From assembly GCA_002362385.1 (NCBI GenBank), contig DEUB01000041.1, positions 1 through 35,887 on the forward strand: 35,887 nt of DNA, written 5' to 3'. The translations under genes were made by a program, and so were the position numbers. Positions 30,399 through 35,887 of the stretch are shown here, piece after piece. Source of the DNA: Lachnospiraceae bacterium UBA3273. Lineage in GTDB: Bacteria > Bacillota > Clostridia > Lachnospirales > Lachnospiraceae. The first letter of the stretch is position 1. The number at the start of each line of letters is the position of its first letter. The notes under the pieces were generated by a model. It saw nothing but the letters and a program-made list of their open reading frames with translations. It made no database searches and had not been told where the DNA came from.

Positions 30399-31160
30399 CT
30401 ACAGCCTTACGCTGATTCCCTCCTGTCGCAGATATTCTTTTACTTCTTTTATCTCCAGTTCTTTAAAATGAAACAGGGAAGCCGCCAATGCAGCGTCGGC
30501 CTTTCCCTCCCATAAAGCCTCTTTAAAATGTTCCATCTTTCCTGCTCCTCCCGAAGCAATGACCGGAATGGACACATTTTCGGAAATCATGCGGGTCAAT
30601 TCAATGTCATAGCCCGCCTTTGTCCCGTCACAATCCATGCTGGTCAAAAGGATTTCTCCGGCCCCCAGCTTATCAGCCTCCATGGCCCATTCCACCGCAT
30701 CAATCCCCATATCGATCCTGCCGCCGTTTTTGTAAATATTCCAGCCGCTTCCGTCTTCACGCCTTTTGGCGTCAATAGCGACCACTACGCACTGGCTGCC
30801 AAATTTATCCGCCGCCTCGCTGATCAACCGGGGATTATTAATGGCTGCGGAATTAACGGATATTTTATCCGCGCCTTCCCGTAAAATCGCCTTAAAATCC
30901 TCTACCGTACGGATACCGCCGCCTACCGTAAAAGGAATAAATACCTTCTCGGCCACCTTTCGCACCATATCCACGACCGTTTTCCTGGCGTCCGAGCTTG
31001 CGGTAATATCCAAAAACACCAGTTCGTCCGCCCCTGCTTTATCATATGCCTTGGCGATTTCCACCGGATCGCCCGCATCTATGAGATTCACAAAATTTAC
31101 ACCCTTTACTACCCTTCCGCCGTTTACATCCAGACAGGGAATGATCCTCTTTGTATGCAC
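30399..31160 (-). CDS. hisF: Imidazole glycerol phosphate synthase, cyclase subunit
   Basis: HisF with HisH makes imidazole glycerol phosphate and AICAR from PRFAR and glutamine-derived ammonia. The 253-residue TIM-barrel protein has the first catalytic Asp in IPCLDVNGGRVVKGVNF and the second in VVAIDAKR, plus VGGGIRTVEDFKAIL, ILLTSMDCDGTKAGYD and IPVIASGGAGKMEHF. The start is a GTG placed directly behind the TAA of hisH, with AAAGGGG upstream, so the two subunits are tightly coupled. hisA, hisI and hisB are not next to it here. Confidence 0.97.
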   Translation of the reverse strand: MHTKRIIPCLDVNGGRVVKGVNFVNLIDAGDPVEIAKAYDKAGADELVFLDITASSDARKTVVDMVRKVAEKVFIPFTVGGGIRTVEDFKAILREGADKISVNSAAINNPRLISEAADKFGSQCVVVAIDAKRREDGSGWNIYKNGGRIDMGIDAVEWAMEADKLGAGEILLTSMDCDGTKAGYDIELTRMISENVSIPVIASGGAGKMEHFKEALWEGKADAALAASLFHFKELEIKEVKEYLRQEGISVRL

Positions 31161-31781
31161 TTATAATTCCCCTTTCGTAACGGAAATAAAATTTCTTAAG
31201 ATCTTAAGACCTGTATCTGAACTTTTTTCCGGATGAAACTGGCAGGCAAACAGATTCCCCTGCTCCACCGAAGCATGGATGGTAGTTCCATATTCCGTAA
31301 CGGCAGTCACAATGCCTTCATCTTCCGCTTTTAAATAATAGGAATGTACGAAATATACATAAGCGCTTTCTTCCAGTCCGCCAAATAACCGGCCTTTTCC
31401 AAAAAATTTTAAGGAATTCCATCCGATATGCGGAATCTTCAAGCCGGATTCCTCCGGTATATGGAGGATTTCGCCTTTCAACAAACCAAGCCCTTCTACG
31501 CCCGGACTCTCGTCGCTTCTTTCAAAAATGAGCTGCAGTCCTAAACAAATGCCCAGAAAAGGGATCTTTTTCTCCACCGCTTCATGAATGACCGCCGCCA
31601 GCCCGTAACGGTGCAGCTTTTCCATGGCATCGCCAAATGCCCCTACGCCGGGCAAAACGATCCCGTCAGCATTTAAGATCACATTCCTGTCTCTGGTAAG
31701 AATAACCTCCTCTCCCAGAAACTGAAAAGCCTTTTCCACACTCTTAATATTTCCTGCATCATAATCAATTATTGCTATCAT
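31161..31781 (-). CDS. hisH: Imidazole glycerol phosphate synthase, glutaminase subunit
   Basis: The class I glutamine amidotransferase that feeds ammonia into HisF. The 206-residue protein has the catalytic triad: Cys in FLGICLGLQLIFERS, and His and Glu in CQFHPEKSSD. It starts MIAIIDYDAGNIKSVEKAF, usual for HisH, and has LPGVGAFGDAM for the oxyanion region. It begins 22 bases after the acidic membrane protein gene and touches hisF. Confidence 0.96.
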   Translation of the reverse strand: MIAIIDYDAGNIKSVEKAFQFLGEEVILTRDRNVILNADGIVLPGVGAFGDAMEKLHRYGLAAVIHEAVEKKIPFLGICLGLQLIFERSDESPGVEGLGLLKGEILHIPEESGLKIPHIGWNSLKFFGKGRLFGGLEESAYVYFVHSYYLKAEDEGIVTAVTEYGTTIHASVEQGNLFACQFHPEKSSDTGLKILRNFISVTKGEL

Positions 31782-31803
31782 TTTGTCCTGTCCCTATGAC
31801 GGA

Positions 31804-33726
31804 TCATTCCGCCTCTTCCTCCAGCTGGTCCTCTAAAGGCTCCGGCGCATTCGCGCCCTCTTCCGACGAATCATCTGCAGGCGTTTCCACCGGCTGTAAG
31901 TTATCGCTGCTGCTTCCGTTTTCTTCTCCATCCTGGATTCCGGCTTCTCCGGCCGCCTCTCCGTCCGGTAAAGCTCCATCCTGATCCGGCTGTAATGTTT
32001 CACCGTTTCCTGCCAGTTCTTTGATTCTGTAGGTATAATCCAGTTTTTCCATCGCAATGATCTCCAGAACTTCTGCCTCTCCCAGAGAATATTCACTTTG
32101 CAGCAGCGTAAGCAATTTTCCGTAAGGAACAAGCGCATCATCCTGTATTCCCAGAGCGGTAATTTCCGTCACATTGTTCTGGTAATATGCCACGCCTTCC
32201 ATCAGGGCATTTAACGCCTTCTCATTTTCTCCCGCCAGCCTGTATGCTTCATAAGACCTTTCTTTTCTCTCCAACTGCGATAATAATTCCGACTTCCTTA
32301 AAATGATCTCATCGCTGTCACTTAAATCATATCCCACTAAGCCCTCATATGCAGCCTGATAATTTCCTTCATAAAAATCACTTCTCGCTTCACTCTTTTG
32401 GAACATCTGCGGCAAGAACATTGTAGACAGGATAATAACGATCATAATGGAGAAGCAAAGGACAAAAATCCTGACAATCATTTTCCGGGGGATTTTTTTG
32501 CCTTTTTCTTCGATAACCTCTGGTTTTACCTTTTTCGGCTTCTTTTCTTTCTTAGGCTTTTTCTTCTTTCCTTTTTTGGCCGCAGCGTCCTCCGCATCCA
32601 TTTCCTCTAAAATTTCTTCGTTGGTCTCTGCTCCCTTTTTCCCTTTTTTCTTCTTTGCCTTCTTATCCTTTTTCTTTGATGAAGGCTGCTCGGTTCCCTC
32701 TTCTGCCTTGCCTTCTTCATCGGAAGGGATCAGTTCTTCCGGCTCTTCTTCCTCTTCCGTTAAGGCCGCAAACAGCTTTCCGAAAAATCCTGTGGAAGCT
32801 TTCTTATTTTCTGTATCTGCTCCTTCCGGCTGATCCTTATCCGCTTTTTCCGCCTTTTTCTTTCTTCCCCACTTTTTCTTCTTAGGGGCTTCTTCGCCGC
32901 TCTCGTCGCTTTCGCTCTTATTGGCAGACTCTTTTGCCGTTTCTGCCGCACCTTCATCAGCCGTACTCTCTAAAAGCGCAAGCATATCGTTATCTTCATC
33001 TACAAACTCATTATTCTGGGATTTTTTCAGCAACTCATTAATTTCAGCAAGTTCCTCGTCGTCCCCGAATCCATCTAAAAGATTTCCGAGATCCTCCGTG
33101 CCGTTTAAGTCAATTTCCACTTCTTCCGAAAGAGAACTGTCCATCATGGCATTATCTATCTGCTGCTGTAAATTCTCTCCCGTCTCTTCTTCCCCTGCAA
33201 TTTCTTCTGTCCCATCAGCCGTTGCCTCAAAAAACGGATCTACATCCAGAGCGGCAGATTCTTCTTCCGCAGCGGGTTCCGTTTGAAACGGGACATTTTC
33301 CTCATTCACAGCCGGTTCTTCTTGTAACAAAACAGCTTCCTCTTGTGCAACCGGTTCTTCTTCCGTAATTGATTCCAAATTCGTAAAAACAGACTCTTCT
33401 TCCTTGTCCTCAAACAATCCGGCATCCAAAACAGCCGGTTCTTCTTTTTCTCCGGTCAGTTCCAGTCCATCGAGTAACTGATCAAATCCAATATCATCAC
33501 TTATATCGTCATCGTTGCTTTTACCGTTATCTGTATCATCGTCATTTGAAGAAACGTCGTCCAAATCATTGGCAAGCCCCAGCAGTTCATCTATTTCTGC
33601 CAGCTGATTATCATCCATCAGCAATGAATTATATATATTATCCGAACCAGACTCTTCCTTTTCATCCTGTTCCGGATTTGTTGCCGCTTTTAACAGGCTG
33701 TCTAAGTAATCTTCATCTGTTCCCAT
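31804..33726 (-). CDS. Acidic, low-complexity single-pass membrane protein
   Basis: Family not recognised. The 640-residue product has a long disordered N-terminal part (about 1-400), first extremely rich in Glu and Asp, then with Lys-rich blocks such as KKKDKKAKKKKGKKG and KKGKKKKPKKEKKPKK just before one transmembrane helix (about 416-441). After it come about 120 helical residues with TPR-like spacing (DFYEGNYQAAYEGLVGYDL, then SYEAYRLAGENEKALNALME) and an acidic tail. In the acidic part a short motif repeats: DDNQLAEIDELL (about 38-49) and DDEELAEINELL (about 222-233). The start is the ATG at 33726, with AAGGAG 8 bases upstream; a TTG further up lies over that site. The promoter lies within the end of the preceding gene, and hisH follows. 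Confidence 0.75.
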   Translation of the reverse strand: MGTDEDYLDSLLKAATNPEQDEKEESGSDNIYNSLLMDDNQLAEIDELLGLANDLDDVSSNDDDTDNGKSNDDDISDDIGFDQLLDGLELTGEKEEPAVLDAGLFEDKEEESVFTNLESITEEEPVAQEEAVLLQEEPAVNEENVPFQTEPAAEEESAALDVDPFFEATADGTEEIAGEEETGENLQQQIDNAMMDSSLSEEVEIDLNGTEDLGNLLDGFGDDEELAEINELLKKSQNNEFVDEDNDMLALLESTADEGAAETAKESANKSESDESGEEAPKKKKWGRKKKAEKADKDQPEGADTENKKASTGFFGKLFAALTEEEEEPEELIPSDEEGKAEEGTEQPSSKKKDKKAKKKKGKKGAETNEEILEEMDAEDAAAKKGKKKKPKKEKKPKKVKPEVIEEKGKKIPRKMIVRIFVLCFSIMIVIILSTMFLPQMFQKSEARSDFYEGNYQAAYEGLVGYDLSDSDEIILRKSELLSQLERKERSYEAYRLAGENEKALNALMEGVAYYQNNVTEITALGIQDDALVPYGKLLTLLQSEYSLGEAEVLEIIAMEKLDYTYRIKELAGNGETLQPDQDGALPDGEAAGEAGIQDGEENGSSSDNLQPVETPADDSSEEGANAPEPLEDQLEEEAE

Positions 33727-33764
33727 ATCAAATACTCCTTCCAATACCCTTTAGCAATATTGTT

Positions 33765-33793
33765 ATTTTAACATATTAACAGTTATGAAACAA
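33765..33793 (-). promoter_or_regulatory. Possible promoter of the acidic protein / hisHF / ung / lysA run
   Basis: -35 TTGTTT (33788-33793) and -10 TAAAAT (33765-33770) with a 17-base spacer on the minus strand. The -35 box lies in the last codons of the sirtuin-like gene. Confidence 0.5.
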
Positions 33794-34580
33794 ATATATT
33801 TGCCATATATGTTACAGAATCTTCTTCTTTTGAGCAGCATCTGTCCTGAATATTTTCTGTAGATTGGCTTAAACTGTGATGTATTCTGAACATTTTTGCC
33901 TTTTGGTTATAAAACGCGGTCTTTTCAAAGGGCCACCTTATGACCGACGGAAATCTTAACCCGACTCCCAATTCCAGCAGACACAATTTCCTGTTGACCG
34001 TTTTCTGAAGCCATTTCATGTACCGGTCCCAAGCTACAAGATATCCGGCCTCCACATATTTTTCCGCTTCAATATTATTAAACACCAACGGTGCTTTGCA
34101 ATGGCTGCAACAGGGAATCTCTATTTTTTCAATATCCCTATCCTTGCATATTTCCCCGTAAATACGCTCCGCAGCATCAGATGCATCTATGATTTCACCG
34201 TTACAGCCCTTATCACATTGGAACGATTCATAACTTCCGCAGGGAAAAACGCACCTGTCTCCTTCAAACCCCATCTGTACGGGAAACTTGTCCTTATTCA
34301 TGGAAATCAGAAAATAATCTTTATCCCTCAACAGACAAAGCAGATTTTCGTAAGCCTTTTCTAATTCCCCTTTTGGGCCATCTTTTAGATATGCCCTTTG
34401 AAGATATGGTACAAACCGTTCCTTCTCCAGTTCTGTTGGCAGTTTCTGAAAATTTTCGGCAAAAGATGGATCCTGCATCATTTTTTCAAAGGGGATCCCC
34501 CACTCTTCGCCTATGCCAACTAAAACCATATCCGCATCTTTTACAAAGGCAGTCAGTTCTTCATCATTTTTCAGTTTCAT
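33783..34580 (-). CDS. Sirtuin-like protein with degenerate active-site motifs
   Basis: A 265-residue protein that follows the Sir2 plan. Near the N-terminus ADMVLVGIGEEWG replaces the NAD-binding GAGxS region. LISMNKDKF (91-99) sits where TQNxD is expected. FPCGSYESFQCDKGC contains the usual HGS position, but as CGS, so the catalytic His looks replaced by Cys114. Two Cys pairs, CDKGC (122, 126) and CCSHC (157-161), then APLVFNN fit the zinc ribbon, and LLELGVGLRFPSVIRWPFE fits the GTSLxVxP strand. It could still bind NAD or a peptide without deacetylase activity. Some MacroD-linked sirtuins also differ in the active site, but no macrodomain gene is seen here. AAGGAG lies 12 bases upstream of the ATG, rather far. 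It follows cheV by about 85 bases with a terminator between. Confidence 0.68.
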   Translation of the reverse strand: MKLKNDEELTAFVKDADMVLVGIGEEWGIPFEKMMQDPSFAENFQKLPTELEKERFVPYLQRAYLKDGPKGELEKAYENLLCLLRDKDYFLISMNKDKFPVQMGFEGDRCVFPCGSYESFQCDKGCNGEIIDASDAAERIYGEICKDRDIEKIEIPCCSHCKAPLVFNNIEAEKYVEAGYLVAWDRYMKWLQKTVNRKLCLLELGVGLRFPSVIRWPFEKTAFYNQKAKMFRIHHSLSQSTENIQDRCCSKEEDSVTYMANIFVS

Positions 34581-34622
34581 TTTATGTTATAGCTCCTTCT
34601 ATAAGCATATCGATCAAAAGGC

Positions 34623-34656
34623 AAAAAACTGGCTGGGATTCCGTTTTTCCCAGCCA
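34623..34656 (-). terminator. Terminator of cheV
   Basis: GGCTGGGA and TCCCAGCC form a perfect 8-bp stem followed by AG and six T residues on the minus strand. It separates cheV from the sirtuin-like gene. Confidence 0.88.
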
Positions 34657-34665
34657 TTTCGCTTT

Positions 34666-35559
34666 TTATAACACCAATTTATCTACTACATTGATCAAAT
34701 TTCCTATTTCAGGTTTGGTTAACTGGGCGTCTGCCCCCAATGACTCTCCTTTTACCCTCATTTCTTCGTTGATCAGAGAGGAAAAGATGACAACCGGTAT
34801 ATCTTTTGTCTTCTCATTCTGCTTTATTAGATTTGTCAAATGATGTCCGTCCATTTGAGGCATTTCTATATCAGTTATAACACATTGTACATGTTCCTTC
34901 AGGCTGTCTTTATCAATGCATTCCTTTATAATATCCCAGGCTGCAGCCCCGTTTTCCACATGCATCAGGTTCTCATATCCTGCTTTATAGAGACAGTCTA
35001 CGATCAACTTATTAAGCAATGGGGAATCCTCTACCACCAAAAGCGGCACATTATTCCTCTCCCTGTTCTGGAATTGATCCACATCCGAAATCTTAAGTCC
35101 CGTCTCCGGGCTGATATCACAGACAATTTTTTCAAAATCCAGGATAATAATAAGCTTACCGTCAATCTTAACAACTCCTGTAGCTACCGCATCCTCCGTT
35201 GTGGATACCGTCGCTCCCGGCTTAATGATCTCGGTCCAGGAAACTCTATGTATGCCGATTACCTGATCCACATGAAAGGCAATATCTAATTTGTTAAAAT
35301 TAGTGATAATGAACAATCCCGATGGATCCGATGCGCCCTTCTGCAGGCAGTTTTTTAAATCAATTGCCGTAATCATCGTATCCCTCGGCATAAATATTCC
35401 TTCAATACTGGGATGGGCATTGGGAACCGGCGTTACGGGAGTATAATTAATTATTTCCTTAATCTTCGCTACATTGATTCCGTAAAAGTTCCCATCCAGT
35501 ACAAATTCCAGGATTTCTAATTCGTTCGTACCGTTCTCAAGTAAGATCTTTGTATCCAT
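34666..35559 (-). CDS. cheV: Chemotaxis coupling protein CheV
   Basis: A 297-residue protein with an N-terminal CheW domain (about 10-150; ILEFVLDGNFYGINVAKIKEII and AHPSIEGIFMPRDTMITAIDL) and a C-terminal receiver domain (about 171-297). The receiver keeps the acidic pocket (VVEDS, Glu177-Asp178), the phosphorylated Asp230 in ITDIEMPQMDG and Lys282 in LTKPE. CheV couples receptors to CheA and is phosphorylated by CheA for adaptation. I chose the ATG at 35559, which has GGAGAGG upstream and gives the usual length; the open frame runs upstream to 35751, into the region after 23S rRNA. No other chemotaxis genes are in view, so it is an isolated member of the system. No clear promoter was found. 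Confidence 0.93.
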   Translation of the reverse strand: MDTKILLENGTNELEILEFVLDGNFYGINVAKIKEIINYTPVTPVPNAHPSIEGIFMPRDTMITAIDLKNCLQKGASDPSGLFIITNFNKLDIAFHVDQVIGIHRVSWTEIIKPGATVSTTEDAVATGVVKIDGKLIIILDFEKIVCDISPETGLKISDVDQFQNRERNNVPLLVVEDSPLLNKLIVDCLYKAGYENLMHVENGAAAWDIIKECIDKDSLKEHVQCVITDIEMPQMDGHHLTNLIKQNEKTKDIPVVIFSSLINEEMRVKGESLGADAQLTKPEIGNLINVVDKLVL

Positions 35560-35574
35560 CTGTTTACCTCTCCA

Positions 35575-35598
35575 ATACAAATCATTTATGACTTGTAT
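35575..35598. promoter_or_regulatory. Inverted repeat just upstream of the cheV ribosome binding site
   Basis: ATACAAATCAT and ATGACTTGTAT match in 10 of 11 positions with a 2-base spacer. It sits directly before the cheV ribosome binding site and could be an operator or an mRNA hairpin that limits translation. Confidence 0.45.
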
Positions 35599-35643
35599 AA
35601 GCCTTTCCCCACAATTTATCTTATTGTAACATAAAATGCGCAT

Positions 35644-35670
35644 AAAAAAAAGTCCCCTGCGGAACTTTTT
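35644..35670 (-). terminator. Terminator of the rRNA operon
   Basis: AAAAAGTTCC and GGGACTTTTT pair (one wobble pair) around a short loop, followed by a run of T residues on the minus strand, about 95 bases after the end of 23S rRNA. Confidence 0.85.
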
Positions 35671-35762
35671 AATTATATGGGCAGTACCCTCAAAACCGAA
35701 CAATGACTTCTTTATGGATGCTTCCCTTCCGGTACGCTCCATCCTTGACATCCACGCCTTCC

Positions 35763-35887
35763 CTTGGTCAAGCCCTCGACCGATTAGTACCCATCAGCTC
35801 CATACATTGCTGCACTTCCACCTTGGGCCTATCTACCTCATTCTCTCTAAGGGGTCTTACTGATTGGGATATCTCATCTTGAGGGGG
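35763..35887 (-). rRNA. rrl: 23S ribosomal RNA, 3' end only
   Basis: The minus strand reads as the last part of bacterial 23S rRNA: ATGAGATATCCCAA, AAGACCCCTTAGAGA, GTAGATAGGCCCAAGGTGGA and the closing GGTACTAATCGGTCGAGGGC then TTGACC. The gene continues beyond the window. No 5S rRNA is found between it and the terminator. The mature 3' end is placed by analogy with E. coli and is good to a few bases. Confidence 0.93.

Noticed and set aside
32447..33286. Plus-strand open frames opposite the acidic protein gene
   Set aside because: They are Ser/Phe-rich mirror frames of Glu/Lys-rich codons with no ribosome site or family pattern.
33783..34580. Defence system built on the sirtuin-like protein
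   Set aside because: No nuclease, Argonaute, STAND or other defence partner is adjacent; neighbours are cheV and an acidic membrane protein.
35560..35751. Extension of the CheV frame upstream of 35559
   Set aside because: It runs through the rRNA operon terminator and spacer; the ATG at 35559 has a good ribosome site and gives standard CheV length.
35644..35762. 5S rRNA or tRNA after the 23S gene
   Set aside because: The stretch lacks the 5S conserved core and any tRNA arm pairings; it holds only spacer and a terminator.

Overview
The window reads as chromosomal DNA of an anaerobic, probably spore-forming and motile member of the Clostridia, most likely Lachnospiraceae. The reasons are a Firmicutes-type T-box in front of pheST, a Firmicutes-like 6S RNA, Gram-positive AAGGAGG-type ribosome binding sites, a SleB/CwlJ-type hydrolase, a SpoIID/LytB protein and a CheV chemotaxis coupler. 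Genus and species cannot be fixed from the sequence alone. Almost all genes lie on the minus strand. The plus-strand exceptions are citrate synthase, an AP2-domain protein and one tRNA-Leu. I see no prophage, insertion sequence, CRISPR array or plasmid feature; this is mostly a housekeeping region with a few poorly described genes in it.

Layout, low to high coordinate: (1) 34-1329, a membrane protein and a PilZ protein with their own promoter. (2) 1409-6302, a T-box-controlled pheS-pheT-queA operon. (3) 6310-9810, a YihY family membrane protein and a large SpoIID/LytB protein. (4) 9877-10123, a 6S RNA gene with its own consensus promoter and terminator. (5) 10131-12111, a two-gene unit of a membrane protein and a DUF2974-type alpha/beta hydrolase. 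(6) 12224-16588, PEP carboxykinase, deoxyribose-phosphate aldolase and, on the plus strand, citrate synthase. (7) 16615-18821, threonine synthase and a SleB-like hydrolase. (8) 18902-19731, a plus-strand gene for a two-AP2-domain protein with a degenerate HNH-like middle. (9) 19716-28019, a minus-strand run of zf-HC2 protein, polA, coaE, an unusual FtsA-like protein, a WalJ/YycJ metallohydrolase and a GH25-like protein, joining DNA replication/repair, CoA synthesis, division and envelope functions. (10) 28172-28254, tRNA-Leu(CAA). (11) 28410-33793, a long acidic membrane protein followed by hisH, hisF, ung and lysA. (12) 33783-35559, a sirtuin-like protein with degenerate active-site motifs, and cheV. 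(13) 35763-35887, the 3' end of a 23S rRNA gene.

The best candidates for something not well described are the AP2/HNH-derived protein, whose promoter carries a perfect 17-bp palindrome over the -35 box and places transcription start at or next to the ATG, and the FtsA-like protein, which ends in several repeated modules that resemble beta-grasp folds. Further points of interest are the sirtuin relative that appears to lack the catalytic histidine, the GH25 protein that appears to lack two of the conserved aspartates, and an rRNA operon that ends in a terminator right after 23S with no 5S gene. Functional statements about these are inferences from motifs read by eye; no database search was possible.
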